In this document: positions 9,017 to 19,185 of the stretch, one piece after another | Numbering within the stretch: the stretch's first letter is position 1 | Layout: each line of letters opens with the position of its first letter | Assembly (NCBI RefSeq): GCF_009495745.1 | Contig: NZ_WIDQ01000004.1 | Location: forward strand, 310,001-374,000 | Direction: 5' to 3' | Origin: Niveispirillum sp. SYP-B3756 | GTDB taxonomy: Bacteria > Pseudomonadota > Alphaproteobacteria > Azospirillales > Azospirillaceae | Length of the DNA: 64,000 nt | The notes under the pieces: generated by a model | The model's database searches: none | The model's input: the letters and a program-made list of their open reading frames with translations, nothing else | What the model was told of the DNA's origin: nothing | Translations under genes and position numbers: made by a program

Positions 9017-9217
9017 ACGGGCCGGCAACGGCAGATTATGCCGTGCCGGCCCGTGATTGCGTGTTGCCAGCGATACCAGGCATTAATGAGTGCCACTCAT
9101 TAATGCCTGGTTGGCGCATTGAGCGCCCGCGGGTACGTGCCCGCGTGAGCCAAGGCGGCGGATGCCGCCGCCCGGCAATTGAGGGGCCTTGGTCAGAACC
9201 AACGGGTCTGACCAAGG
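9017..9217. repeat. Run of five tandem palindromes
   Basis: Five hairpins lie end to end: 9017-9054 (15-base-pair stem with one bulge), 9075-9111 (18-base arms around one central base, ACCAGGCATTAATGAGTG), 9129-9144, 9154-9169 (GGCGGC around GGAT) and 9187-9217 (11-base arms, CCTTGGTCAGA). They separate the 3' end of the glycosyltransferase gene from the divergently placed riboswitch unit. No gene is present. They may serve as a transcript end for the glycosyltransferase operon and may be REP-like elements; parts resemble the element between atpG and atpD. Confidence 0.75.
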
Positions 9218-9227
9218 CGGATTGCTG

Positions 9228-10256
9228 TCAAGCCGCCTGATCGGCCAGCCCCTCCGGCGTGAAGGGGCGCAGGTTGGCCAGGAACTGGCGGGCACAGGCC
9301 TGCCAGGAGAAGGTCAGCGCGTGGTCCCGGCACAGGTTAGGGTCGATCGCCAGCGCCTTCAGGCAGGCGCGGCGCAAATCCGTATCCAGCACGCCGGCCG
9401 GATGGTCGCCGATCACATCCAGCGGGCCCGGAACGGGGAAGGCCGCCACCGGCAGGCCGCTGGCCAGCGCCTCCAGCAAGACCAGCCCGAACGTATCGGT
9501 GCGCGAGGGGAAGACGAAGGCATCAGCGGCGGCATAATGCCGGGCCAGTTCTTCGCCATGTTTGGCACCGACAAAGGTGACGTCGGGATATTTAGCCTGT
9601 AGCTCCGCCCGTTGCGGCCCGTCGCCCACCACCACCTTGGAGCCGGGCAGGTCCAGCGACAGGAACGCCTCAATATTCTTTTCCACCGCCACCCGGCCGA
9701 CAGAGATGAAGACCGGCCGGGGCAGGTGATCGAACAGGCTCTTGTCGCGCGGGTGGAACAGGTCGGTATCCACCCCACGCGACCAGCGGCGGATATTGGT
9801 GAAGCCGCGCTGTACCAGATCAGCCTCGATGCTGGCGGTGGCCACCATTACCGAATGGGCCGGCGAATGGAACCGGCGCACGAAGGCATAGGACAGGCGC
9901 AGCGGCACCGGTGCGCGATCCCGCACATATTCCGGGAAGCGGGTGTGATAGGCGGTGGTAAACGGCAGGCCGCGTTTCAGGCAGTAACGCCGGGCGGCGA
10001 AACCCAGCGGGCCTTCGGTGGCGATATGGATGGCGTCGGGCTGGGCCGCCTCAATCATCTGCCGCACCCGCCGGCCGGGGGCCAGAGCGAGGCGGATTTC
10101 CGGATATGTCGGCATGGGGATGGTGCGGAACCGGTCGGGGGAGATCACCTCCACCCGATGGCCCAGCCGTTCCAGTTCAGCCCGCGTCGTCGTCAGGGTG
10201 CGCACGACGCCGTTGACCTGCGGATGCCAGGCATCCGTGACGATCAGCAGCTTCAC
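9228..10256 (-). CDS. GT4-family glycosyltransferase (membrane-lipid or glycan mannosyl/glucosyl type)
   Basis: GTG at 10256 is chosen as start because the protein then begins VKLLIVTDAWHPQVNGVV, the classic N-terminus of this GT-B family, and the GTG overlaps the upstream stop as GTGA. About 342 residues. Donor-binding features are visible: SVGRVAVEKNIEAFL starts the C-terminal Rossmann domain, and PSRTDTFGLVLLEALASGLPVAAFPV is the sugar-nucleotide region with the two spaced glutamates. Relatives transfer sugars from nucleotide sugars to lipids at the cytoplasmic face. With the coupled phosphoesterase upstream and a divergent diacylglycerol-kinase-like gene, a role in glycolipid synthesis is likely but unproven. 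Confidence 0.85.
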   Translation of the reverse strand: MKLLIVTDAWHPQVNGVVRTLTTTRAELERLGHRVEVISPDRFRTIPMPTYPEIRLALAPGRRVRQMIEAAQPDAIHIATEGPLGFAARRYCLKRGLPFTTAYHTRFPEYVRDRAPVPLRLSYAFVRRFHSPAHSVMVATASIEADLVQRGFTNIRRWSRGVDTDLFHPRDKSLFDHLPRPVFISVGRVAVEKNIEAFLSLDLPGSKVVVGDGPQRAELQAKYPDVTFVGAKHGEELARHYAAADAFVFPSRTDTFGLVLLEALASGLPVAAFPVPGPLDVIGDHPAGVLDTDLRRACLKALAIDPNLCRDHALTFSWQACARQFLANLRPFTPEGLADQAA

Positions 10257-11050
10257 GCTGCTGCCTTCATCGCCGTGCGGGAGGCGACAATATCCGCCCA
10301 GCGCAAGATTTCCAGCCGCCCGTCCGTGTGTTCCACCAGTGCGGTGCATGATTCGACCCAGTCCCCATCATTCACATAGAGAACACCGTCCATGTCGCGC
10401 ATTTCGGCATGGTGGATATGGCCGCAGATGACGCCATCCACCTGCCGGCGCCGCGCTTCGTCGGTCAGCGCCGTTTCATAATCGCCGATGAATTCGACGG
10501 CCTTCTTGGTCTTGTGCTTCAGATAGGCTGACAGCGACCAATAGGGGAAACCCAGCTTGCGCCGGACCTTGTTCACCACCGTGTTCAGCCACAGCAGGAA
10601 GGTGTAGGCACTGTCGCCCACGAACGCCAACCACTTGGCATAGCGGACCACGGCATCGAACTGGTCGCCATGGATCACCAGATAGCGCTTGCCGTCGGCG
10701 GCCTCATGGATGGTGTCTTCCAGGATGGTGACGCCGCCGAACTGCAGGCCGACAAATTCCCGGAATGCCTCATCATGATTGCCGGGCACCAGGACCACCT
10801 GGGTGCCCTTGCGGGCGCGGCGCAGCACTTTCTGCACCACGTCATTATGCGCCTGGGGCCAGTACCAGCTTTTCTTCAGCCGCCAGCCATCGACGATGTC
10901 GCCGACCAGATAGAGACGTTCCGACTCGGTATGTTTCAGGAAATCCAGCAGCATTTCCGCCTGGCACCCACGGGTGCCCAGGTGAATGTCGGAAAGCCAG
11001 ATCGTCCGGTAACGCTTGACGTCTTCGTCGCCCAGCATGACTGCCCCCAT
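10253..11050 (-). CDS. Calcineurin-like metallophosphoesterase, UDP-2,3-diacylglucosamine diphosphatase family
   Basis: A 265-residue protein with the metallophosphoesterase metal-binding blocks in order: SDIHLG (about residue 20), VGDIVDGW, VPGNHDE, IHGDQFD and CGHIHHAEM. This matches the LpxH-like branch found in alphaproteobacteria, which removes UMP from a UDP-linked lipid precursor or hydrolyses a similar phosphodiester at the inner membrane. Its stop overlaps the start of the glycosyltransferase by four bases, so the two are translationally coupled. A second in-frame ATG at 11038 could be the true start. It is a homologue of, and not necessarily, the lipid A enzyme. Confidence 0.85.
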   Translation of the reverse strand: MGAVMLGDEDVKRYRTIWLSDIHLGTRGCQAEMLLDFLKHTESERLYLVGDIVDGWRLKKSWYWPQAHNDVVQKVLRRARKGTQVVLVPGNHDEAFREFVGLQFGGVTILEDTIHEAADGKRYLVIHGDQFDAVVRYAKWLAFVGDSAYTFLLWLNTVVNKVRRKLGFPYWSLSAYLKHKTKKAVEFIGDYETALTDEARRRQVDGVICGHIHHAEMRDMDGVLYVNDGDWVESCTALVEHTDGRLEILRWADIVASRTAMKAAA

Positions 11051-11196
11051 GGCCGGTCAACCCCAATCCCCCACTTCGATAAACCGCCTCATCCACATAT
11101 TGTTATTGTCATGGCTTAAGACTATCTATCGACAGCTTGCTGGTTCTATATCGGCACTTCCGTTGATTGACCACCATATGAGCGGTGAAGAACGTC

Positions 11197-12204
11197 ATGT
11201 TATTCAAATCTTCTTCGGACAGTCATGATGAATACATGATCCATTCATCCGATCGTCATAATGGGTCGGCTTTGCCTGTTTCTGCGCCACGGCGTCGTCT
11301 GCTGGTCATCTTCAATCCCACGGCCGGGCGGCGGCGGCCGGGCTATCTGGACCGCGCCCTGGCCGCCGCCCGGGGGGCGGGGGCGGGAATCGAGCTGTCG
11401 GCGACGACGGCCGCCGGCGATGCGGAGCGCATGGCGGCGGCGGCGGTGCGCTCCGGTGGCTTTGACGCCATCGTGGCGGCGGGTGGTGATGGCACCATCA
11501 ATGAGGTGATCAACGGCATGGTCGGGGCGGCGCTCGTGGCCGGCCTGCCCTTACCGGCCCTGGGGATTGTGCCGCTGGGCACGGCCAATGTGCTGGCGCA
11601 TGAGCTGGGCATGGCGGCCGAGGCGGGCTCGGTGGGGCGCTGGCTGGCCACCGCCCCGGCCCGCCCCATCCGGCTGGGCCGGGCCAATGGTCGGCTGTTC
11701 GTGCAGATGGCCGGTGTGGGCATGGATGCCCGTGTGGTGGCCGGCATTGATCCGGTGGTAAAGCGCCGGCTGGGCAAGGGGGCCTATGCGCTGGGCTCCC
11801 TGCGGGAGATCATGGCCGGCCCCCGCTGTGATTATCGGGTGCGGGCGACCGGGCCGGATGGCAGTGTGACGGCTCTGGAAGGAGCCAGCGCCATCATCTG
11901 CAATGGGCATTATTATGGCGGCACCTTCGTGCTGGCCCCGGCCGCACGGCTGGACGCGGACGGTTTTCAACTGGTGCTGTTCCAGCGCGCGGGGCGGCTG
12001 GCGGCCTTGTCCTATGCCACGGCGATGGTGTTGGGACTGATCCCGACCCGTCGGGATGTCACCATCTTGCCCGTCACGGCCGTGGAGATCGAGGGGCCGG
12101 CGGGGGAGCCGGTGCAGGGTGATGGCGATGTGATCGCCCGGCTGCCCCTGCGGATTGAGCGCTTGCCGATCCCCTTGAACGTGCTGTCGTCGGGCACAGT
12201 ATAG
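11197..12204 (+). CDS. Diacylglycerol kinase-like lipid kinase (DagK/YegS family)
   Basis: The protein carries the lipid-kinase catalytic domain: VIFNPTAGRRR binds phosphate, and VAAGGDGTINEVINGM is the GGDGT nucleotide-binding motif. GIVPLGTANVLAHELGM and the C-terminal beta-sandwich ending near VQGDGDVIARLP complete the family pattern. It would phosphorylate diacylglycerol, a ceramide-like lipid or a similar substrate with ATP at the membrane. The start is uncertain. ATG at 11197 has GGTGAAG eight bases upstream; ATG at 11236 would remove a poorly conserved N-terminus. It is divergent from the phosphoesterase/glycosyltransferase pair, consistent with a lipid-modification locus. Confidence 0.87.
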   Translation: MLFKSSSDSHDEYMIHSSDRHNGSALPVSAPRRRLLVIFNPTAGRRRPGYLDRALAAARGAGAGIELSATTAAGDAERMAAAAVRSGGFDAIVAAGGDGTINEVINGMVGAALVAGLPLPALGIVPLGTANVLAHELGMAAEAGSVGRWLATAPARPIRLGRANGRLFVQMAGVGMDARVVAGIDPVVKRRLGKGAYALGSLREIMAGPRCDYRVRATGPDGSVTALEGASAIICNGHYYGGTFVLAPAARLDADGFQLVLFQRAGRLAALSYATAMVLGLIPTRRDVTILPVTAVEIEGPAGEPVQGDGDVIARLPLRIERLPIPLNVLSSGTV

Positions 12205-12219
12205 AGTGGGGCAGGGCGG

Positions 12220-12540
12220 TTAACTGGCGGCGGCGTCGCGGCGGCGCGGCTGGTCCCAGACGGCCAGACATTCCTCGGCCGTTGCCCCTACCCCGATCGG
12301 GTGCCAGCCGCGACGGTCATTGAAGCTGAGGCGATAGGTGCCGCTTCGATCCCGTTCGAACTTGAAGACCGGCCGTTCGGCATCGGGGAAGCTGACCAGA
12401 AAACTGTCATTGTCGCGGCTGCTCACCCGGCGATGCGGCTGCCACAATCCCCGGCGCACCTTGTCCTCGGCCAGTCGGGACCAGCAGGCAACATCACCGG
12501 GGGTAAAACGGGTAACCGGAAAGGGGATGATGAGACACAT
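12220..12540 (-). CDS. Hypothetical protein
   Basis: A 106-residue protein of unknown function starting MCLIIPFPVTRFTPGD. The ATG at 12540 is preferred over an upstream in-frame start at 12612 because AAGGTG lies about eight bases before it. The sequence is rich in charged and aromatic residues (WSRLAEDKVRRGLWQPHRR, FKFERDRSGTYRLSF) with no signal peptide or membrane segment. It lies convergent to the lipid kinase with a 15-base gap. I do not recognise a family. Confidence 0.6.
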   Translation of the reverse strand: MCLIIPFPVTRFTPGDVACWSRLAEDKVRRGLWQPHRRVSSRDNDSFLVSFPDAERPVFKFERDRSGTYRLSFNDRRGWHPIGVGATAEECLAVWDQPRRRDAAAS

Positions 12541-12956
12541 GGCCGGACACCTTGGACGAAGGAATGAGGACGGCCATAATCTGGCCTTTGTTCTGTCCAA
12601 ACTGGCGCGCAACCGGTTAACGGGAACTTTACGGAGAAGCCCGCAAGATCAACGCCTTCGTATAGGTTGGCCTAGCATCGGCCTGCCCTATACCAATGGC
12701 ATCGTCATCTCGCACCTGCGCAAGGCGCCCTTGCACCTTCGTCGGATCGCCCGCCCCAAACGCCGCAGATCGGCGTTTTTTGGCGGTTCGCGGCGCAAAA
12801 CCGCATAGCCCAAATCCAGCCGGACCAGTTGCGTAGGGGCTGGGGCTGTGTTACATGCACGCTCGCTCAACGTCGGAAGGTTCTCTTCCGGCAAGGTGGC
12901 TTATTGCTAACATCCTGAAATTATTCAGGGTCCACGGACACAACCGGGGTTACCAG
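12541..12956. other. Gene-free stretch before atpH
   Basis: No convincing coding sequence. It holds an intrinsic terminator on the plus strand at 12758-12781, a short hairpin at 12720-12734 (GCAAGG around CGC), and a CTATACCAATGG motif near 12688 that recalls the end of the palindromic element inside the atp cluster. The atp promoter is expected between about 12782 and 12950, but no confident -35/-10 pair was identified. Confidence 0.6.
12758..12781 (+). terminator. Orphan intrinsic terminator upstream of atpH
   Basis: AAACGCCG at 12758-12765 pairs with CGGCGTTT at 12771-12778 over a five-base loop and runs into a T-tract. It faces the plus strand, but the nearest upstream plus-strand gene ends at 12204 with a minus-strand gene between. 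It may end a small RNA or an attenuated leader. Confidence 0.75.
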
Positions 12957-13517
12957 GTGGCAACCGAAGGGACTGGCGTATCCGAACTCGCCTCTCGCTA
13001 TGCGAGCGCCTTGTTCGATCTCGCGGACGAGCAGCAGGCTCTGGACCAGACGGCCCAGGATCTCTCGCTCGTCAAGGCTCTGCTCGCCGAAAGCGCGGAT
13101 CTCCGCCGCTTGATCGGCAGCCCGCTGCTCGCCCGTGGCGATCAGGAACGCGCCATGGAGGCGGTTCTGGCCGCCGCTGGCGTGGGGGAGCTTGTGCGCA
13201 AATTCATCGGCTTGGTGGCGCGCAGCCGCCGGCTGGCGGCGTTGCCGGGCATGATGGACGGTTTTCTGGCCGAACTTGCCCGTCGTCGCGGTGAATCCTC
13301 GGCGCGCGTGACGGTTGCCCGTCCGCTGAGCGACGAACAATGGACGGCTCTGGCTGCGGCGATCGATCCGAGCGCCAGCGGCAAGGTCAAGCTCGACGTC
13401 TGGATCGATCCTTCGCTGATCGGCGGGATGGTCGTCAAAATCGGTTCCCGCATGGTTGACAGTTCCGTGCGCACCAAGCTGAACAAGCTGAAACTCGCCA
13501 TGAAAGGGGTTGGATAA
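12957..13517 (+). CDS. atpH: ATP synthase F1 subunit delta
   Basis: The delta subunit (OSCP homologue) links the F1 head to the b-subunit stalk of the membrane ATP synthase. From GTG at 12957 the protein is 186 residues, the family norm, starting [23 protein letters not shown]. The C-terminal signature [25 protein letters not shown] is diagnostic. An upstream in-frame ATG at 12855 would add 34 unconserved residues and is rejected. It is the first gene of the F1 cluster; its stop overlaps the atpA start by one base (TAATG). The F0 genes are not in the window, as is usual in Rhodospirillales. Confidence 0.95.
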   Translation: MATEGTGVSELASRYASALFDLADEQQALDQTAQDLSLVKALLAESADLRRLIGSPLLARGDQERAMEAVLAAAGVGELVRKFIGLVARSRRLAALPGMMDGFLAELARRRGESSARVTVARPLSDEQWTALAAAIDPSASGKVKLDVWIDPSLIGGMVVKIGSRMVDSSVRTKLNKLKLAMKGVG

Positions 13518-15046
13518 TGGAAATCCGCGCCGCTGAGATTTCCGCGATCCTGAAGCAGCAGATCGCGAACTTCGGCAACGAGGCCGATGTCGCCGAAGTT
13601 GGCCAGGTGCTGTCCATTGGCGACGGCGTCGCGCGTGTCCATGGTCTGGACAATGTGCAGGCCGGCGAGATGGTCGAATTCCCGGGCGGGGTGAAGGGCA
13701 TGGCCCTGAACCTTGAGGCTGACAATGTCGGCGTCGTGATTTTCGGTTCCGACCGTCAGATCAAGGAAGGCGACATCGTCAAGCGCACCGGCGCCATTGT
13801 GGAAGTCCCCGTCGGCCGTGGCCTGCTGGGCCGCGTGGTTGATGGTCTGGGCAACCCGATCGATGGCAAGGGTCCGCTGACCGACGTGGTGCGCACCCGC
13901 GTGGAAGTGAAGGCCCCGGGCATCATTCCGCGCAAGTCCGTGCATGAGCCGATGCAGACCGGCCTGAAGGCCATTGACGCCCTGGTGCCGGTTGGCCGTG
14001 GCCAGCGTGAGCTGATCATCGGTGACCGCCAGACCGGCAAGACCGCCATTGCGCTGGATACCTTCATTAATCAGAAGGCGATCAACAAGGGCGATGACGA
14101 GAGCAAGAAGCTGTACTGCATCTATGTTGCGGTCGGCCAGAAGCGCTCCACCGTTGCCCAGATCGTCAAGACCCTGGAAGAAAACGGCGCGCTGGAATAT
14201 TCCATCGTCGTCGCCGCCACCGCTTCCGAACCGGCGCCGCTGCAGTTCCTGGCCCCCTATACGGGTGCGGCCATGGGCGAATTCTTCCGCGACAACGGGA
14301 TGCACGCGCTGATCGTTTATGACGATCTGTCCAAGCAGGCCGTTGCTTACCGTCAGATGTCGCTGCTGCTGCGCCGTCCGCCGGGCCGCGAAGCTTACCC
14401 CGGCGACGTGTTCTATCTGCACTCCCGTCTGCTGGAACGTGCGGCCAAGCTGAACGATGAGAATGGCGGCGGCTCCTTGACCGCTCTGCCGGTCATCGAA
14501 ACCCAGGCCGGTGACGTGTCGGCCTACATTCCGACCAACGTGATTTCCATCACCGACGGTCAGATCTTCCTGGAAACCGGTCTGTTCTATCGCGGTATCC
14601 GCCCGGCCATCAACGTGGGTCTGTCTGTGTCCCGCGTCGGTTCCGCCGCGCAGATCAAGGCGATGAAGCAGGTTGCGGGCACCATCAAGCTGGAACTGGC
14701 CCAGTATCGTGAAATGGCTGCCTTCGCGCAGTTCGCTTCCGATCTTGATGCCTCCACCCAGCGTCTGCTGAACCGCGGTGCGCGTCTGACGGAACTGCTG
14801 AAGCAGCCCCAGTTCAGCCCGCTGCCGGTGGAAGAGCAGGTGGTGTCGATCTTCGCCGGTGTGAAGGGCTACCTGGACAAGGTGAAAACCGAGGATGTGA
14901 ACCGCTTCGAGGCCCGCTTCCTGGACGAGGTCCGCGCCAAGGGTGCCGACATCCTGGACGCGATCCGCACCGAGAAGGCGATCTCCAAGGGGACTGAGGA
15001 AAAGCTGAAGGCTTTCCTCGAAAATTTCTCCAAGGTTTTTGCCTGA
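13517..15046 (+). CDS. atpA: ATP synthase F1 subunit alpha
   Basis: The 509-residue alpha subunit forms the F1 hexamer with beta and carries the non-catalytic nucleotide sites. The Walker A loop GDRQTGKT (about residue 170) is intact, and the family signature [14 protein letters not shown] is present near residue 360. Length is standard. It overlaps atpH by one base and is followed 45 bases later by atpG. Codon use is strongly biased, as expected for a highly expressed gene; a long antisense open frame opposite it is a side effect of that bias. Confidence 0.99.
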   Translation: MEIRAAEISAILKQQIANFGNEADVAEVGQVLSIGDGVARVHGLDNVQAGEMVEFPGGVKGMALNLEADNVGVVIFGSDRQIKEGDIVKRTGAIVEVPVGRGLLGRVVDGLGNPIDGKGPLTDVVRTRVEVKAPGIIPRKSVHEPMQTGLKAIDALVPVGRGQRELIIGDRQTGKTAIALDTFINQKAINKGDDESKKLYCIYVAVGQKRSTVAQIVKTLEENGALEYSIVVAATASEPAPLQFLAPYTGAAMGEFFRDNGMHALIVYDDLSKQAVAYRQMSLLLRRPPGREAYPGDVFYLHSRLLERAAKLNDENGGGSLTALPVIETQAGDVSAYIPTNVISITDGQIFLETGLFYRGIRPAINVGLSVSRVGSAAQIKAMKQVAGTIKLELAQYREMAAFAQFASDLDASTQRLLNRGARLTELLKQPQFSPLPVEEQVVSIFAGVKGYLDKVKTEDVNRFEARFLDEVRAKGADILDAIRTEKAISKGTEEKLKAFLENFSKVFA

Positions 15047-15091
15047 TCCAACAGTCCCGATTGAACGGGTCTTTGAAAGCGTAGGGCCGTT

Positions 15092-15979
15092 ATGCCGAGC
15101 TTGAAGGACATCCGAAACCGGATCACCAGCGTCAAGTCGACGCAGAAGATCACTTCTGCCCTGAAGATGGTCGCGGCCAGCAAGCTGCGCCGCGCCCAGG
15201 AACAGGCGGAGGCTGGTCGGCCCTATGCGGAGCGCATGGGCCGCATGTTGGCATCGCTCGCCGCCAATGTGGCGGGCGGTCCGGGCGGCCCCCGTCTGAT
15301 GACGGGCACGGGCAATGACCAGGTGCATCTGCTGGTGGTGATGACGGCCGACCGTGGTCTGGCCGGCGGTTTCAACAGCTCCATCGTCCGTGCCACCAAG
15401 CGACAGATCCTGTCGCTCCAGGCACAGGGCAAGGTGGTGAAGCTGCTGTGCGTGGGCCGCAAGGGCCGCGACCTGCTGCGCCGCGAATTCCCCTCGCTGA
15501 TTGCCGCCTCGTTTGAGGAAGTGGGCAAGAAGCGCCTCTCCTATGCCGACGCGGACATGATCACCGCCAAGCTGCTGGAGATGTTCGAGGCGAGTGAGTT
15601 CGACATCGCCACGATCGTCTACAACAAGTTCAGGTCGGCCATCACGCAGGAGGTCACCCTCCAGCAGATCATCCCGTTCGCTGCCCCGCAGGCAGCGGTC
15701 GAGGGGGCCGATGCTGCTGTTCGTCCGGTTTATGAATTTGAACCGAGCGAAGAGAGCATTCTGGCCGATCTGTTGCCGCGCAATGTCGCCATCCAGATCT
15801 ATTCCGCCCTGTTGGAGAGCGCAGCCTCCTTCTTCGGCGCGCAGATGACGGCGATGGACAATGCCACGCGCAATGCCGGCGAAATGATCAAAAAGTACAC
15901 GCTGATCTATAACCGTACCCGCCAGGCGACTATCACCAAGGAGCTGATTGAAATCATCTCCGGTGCGGAAGCGGTTTAA
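15092..15979 (+). CDS. atpG: ATP synthase F1 subunit gamma
   Basis: The central rotor shaft of F1. The 295-residue protein starts [21 protein letters not shown] and ends in the diagnostic helix with [23 protein letters not shown]. Both termini form the coiled coil that turns inside the alpha-beta ring. A middle insertion of about ten residues follows GPGGPRLM and lies within the range seen in alphaproteobacteria. The next cluster gene, atpD, is 165 bases downstream, an unusually large gap filled by a palindromic element. Confidence 0.98.
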   Translation: MPSLKDIRNRITSVKSTQKITSALKMVAASKLRRAQEQAEAGRPYAERMGRMLASLAANVAGGPGGPRLMTGTGNDQVHLLVVMTADRGLAGGFNSSIVRATKRQILSLQAQGKVVKLLCVGRKGRDLLRREFPSLIAASFEEVGKKRLSYADADMITAKLLEMFEASEFDIATIVYNKFRSAITQEVTLQQIIPFAAPQAAVEGADAAVRPVYEFEPSEESILADLLPRNVAIQIYSALLESAASFFGAQMTAMDNATRNAGEMIKKYTLIYNRTRQATITKELIEIISGAEAV

Positions 15980-15982
15980 GTC

Positions 15983-16098
15983 CTATACCAGTGTCAGTAA
16001 ATTCTGACCTGTCAGAATTTACTGACTTCGGCGGCACGTGCCGCCGCCGCGCCAGTCGGCGCGGATACCAAGGCCAAGATTTCCTGGCCGTGGTATTA
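15983..16098. repeat. Palindromic MITE/REP-like element inserted between atpG and atpD
   Basis: Four hairpins in a row. The first is a perfect 16-base stem (GTCAGTAAATTCTGAC at 15993-16008 against 16011-16026). The second is a perfect 18-base palindrome CGGCGGCACGTGCCGCCG (16029-16046). The third is CCGCGCC/GGCGCGG (16047-16064). The fourth is a 12-base stem with one mismatch (16065-16076 against 16085-16096). The whole is bounded by CTATACCA at the left and TGGTATTAG at the right, like terminal inverted repeats. No coding capacity. Confidence 0.8.
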
Positions 16099-16099
16099 G

Positions 16100-17584
<1,485 letters not shown>

Positions 17585-17597
17585 TAAGAGGACAGGT

Positions 17598-17649
17598 GTC
17601 AGATGTCGGATGCCAGGGAATCCCCTGCCTCCGGCATCTGACATCAGAC
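17598..17649. repeat. Imperfect 17-bp hairpin between atpD and atpC
   Basis: GTCAGATGTCGGATGCC (17598-17614) pairs with GGCATCTGACATCAGAC (17633-17649) with two mismatches across an 18-base loop. There is no T-tract, so it is more likely an mRNA-stabilising or processing hairpin than a terminator. Confidence 0.7.
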
Positions 17650-17665
17650 ATCTGGAGTCTGAAGA

Positions 17666-18094
17666 ATGTCCGACAAGGTTGAATTCGAGCTGGTCGCGCC
17701 GGAGAAGCTGCTGGTTTCCCAGCCGGTGACGATGGTGGTGGTACCGGGTGCAGAGGGCTCCCTGGGTGTGCTGCCGGGCCATGCGCCGATGATCGTCACC
17801 GTTAAGCCGGGTGTCATCGACATCTATGGTAACGACATGGTGACCATTACCCAGCGCATCTTCGTTGCCGGTGGCTTCTGCGAAATCACCGCCGGTCGCG
17901 TCACCGTGCTGGCCGAAGAAGCTTCTGATCTGGAGGCCCTGCGCCGCCAGGACATGGGCGCGCTGGAAAAGCAGATTGCTGATCTGGCCGAGGATCTGGA
18001 AGACGCCAAGACCGATGGCGAACGCCATGCGTTGGAAGCTAAGCTGATGATCGCCCAGGCCAAGCTGGAACTTCACGGTCAGAGCGTGCATTGA
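17666..18094 (+). CDS. atpC: ATP synthase F1 subunit epsilon
   Basis: The 142-residue epsilon subunit sits on gamma, and its C-terminal helices inhibit ATP hydrolysis. The N-terminal beta-sandwich has the family motif VVPGAEGSLGVLPGHAPMIVTVKPGV. A longer-than-minimal helical tail (LEALRRQDMGALEKQIADLAEDLEDA and onwards) follows. It is the last gene of the F1 cluster and is followed by a strong intrinsic terminator at 18168. Confidence 0.97.
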   Translation: MSDKVEFELVAPEKLLVSQPVTMVVVPGAEGSLGVLPGHAPMIVTVKPGVIDIYGNDMVTITQRIFVAGGFCEITAGRVTVLAEEASDLEALRRQDMGALEKQIADLAEDLEDAKTDGERHALEAKLMIAQAKLELHGQSVH

Positions 18095-18167
18095 TCCCGA
18101 TCAATGCTGGCCCCGGCGGGCAGGCGTAACAAATCTGTCACGCCACAGGTTTTTGCGATCGATTATC

Positions 18168-18199
18168 ACGGGGGCGCCTAGCGCCCCCGTTGCTTTTTG
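18168..18199 (+). terminator. Intrinsic terminator of the atp cluster
   Basis: ACGGGGGCGC and GCGCCCCCGT form a ten-base-pair, fully paired stem with a three-base loop (18168-18190), followed by TGCTTTTTG. It ends the atpHAGDC transcript 74 bases after the atpC stop. Confidence 0.92.
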
Positions 18200-18260
18200 T
18201 TGATCTCTTGCCAATCTGTTGGCCTGGATTCGTTTCGCATCAGGAAAGCTGGCCGTTACC

Positions 18261-19082
18261 ATGGCTTATACGCACTGGACCATCGAGGGTCTCCCCTGGG
18301 ACAAGTTCGACCCGTCCAAGGTCGACCCTGACAAGGTGAAGCTGGCGAAGGCTGCAGCGCTGGTCGAATATAACGGCCATATCTATGCCGACTATCTGTG
18401 CAATGTCTTCCGCGACGACCCGGAATTCTGTCAGGTCGCCCGTGATTGGGCGGTGGAAGAGGTGCAGCATGGCGAGGCCTTGGGTGCCTGGGCGCAGCGC
18501 GTCGATCCCAGTTGGGATTTTCAGGCGGCGGTGACGCGCTTCCGTGAGGGCTATCAGGTGGAGACCTCGGTCGATGCCTCCCGCCGGGGCAGCCGGGCGG
18601 GCGAGCTGGTCAGTCGCTGCATTGTGGAGACCGGCACCTCCAGCTATTACACCGCCCTGGGCGATGATACGGACGAGCCGGTGTTCAAGCAGATTTGCCG
18701 CCATATTGCGGCGGACGAGCTGCGCCATTACAAGCTGTTCTACGATTACCTGAAGCGCTATCTGGAAAGCGAGAAGCTGAACCGCTTGCAGCGGCTGATG
18801 GTCAGCATGTCCCGTATTAACGAGACAGAGGATGACGAGCTGGCCTATGCCTATTACGCGGCCAACTATTGGACGCGGCCCTATCAGCGCAGCGAGAATT
18901 ATAGCGAATATACCAAGCTGGCCTATTCCTATTACAAGCGGCAGCATCTGGACCGTATGGTGGCCATGGTGTTCAAGGCATCGGGCCTGAAGCCGCAGGG
19001 TTGGCTGCACAATATCGCATCAAAATTTGCTTATAGCCGGATGCGCAAGAAGGCCGAAGGTGGCGCCAAGCTGGCAGCTTGA
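18261..19082 (+). CDS. Ferritin-like diiron-domain protein
   Basis: A 273-residue, mostly helical protein with a spaced set of diiron ligands: EYNGHIYADYL, then VEEVQHGEAL (ExxH), then ETGTSSYYTAL, then ADELRHYKLF (ExxH). These fit a ferritin/rubrerythrin-like four-helix bundle that binds two iron atoms. ATG at 18261 gives the natural N-terminus MAYTHWTIEGLPWDKF; an upstream in-frame ATG at 18219 adds unconserved residues. It stands alone after the atp terminator. The reaction (oxidase, peroxide detoxification or hydroxylation) cannot be told from sequence. Confidence 0.82.
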   Translation: MAYTHWTIEGLPWDKFDPSKVDPDKVKLAKAAALVEYNGHIYADYLCNVFRDDPEFCQVARDWAVEEVQHGEALGAWAQRVDPSWDFQAAVTRFREGYQVETSVDASRRGSRAGELVSRCIVETGTSSYYTALGDDTDEPVFKQICRHIAADELRHYKLFYDYLKRYLESEKLNRLQRLMVSMSRINETEDDELAYAYYAANYWTRPYQRSENYSEYTKLAYSYYKRQHLDRMVAMVFKASGLKPQGWLHNIASKFAYSRMRKKAEGGAKLAA

Positions 19083-19185
19083 TACCGGACCATAAGGCGG
19101 GGCATGGCTGCCCCGCCCCAAGGCGCTTGCACATTGCCGATTGACTGCCCAAATTATTGTGCGGCGCAGCAATCGGGCAATCATC

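Noticed and set aside
9017-9217. Possible CRISPR array
   Set aside because: The hairpins are all different in sequence and there is no regular repeat-spacer pattern.
13142-15328. A 728-residue minus-strand open frame opposite atpA-atpG
   Set aside because: It is a by-product of GC-rich codon bias in atpA and atpG; the composition is histidine/glycine/arginine-rich with no domain and no ribosome binding site.
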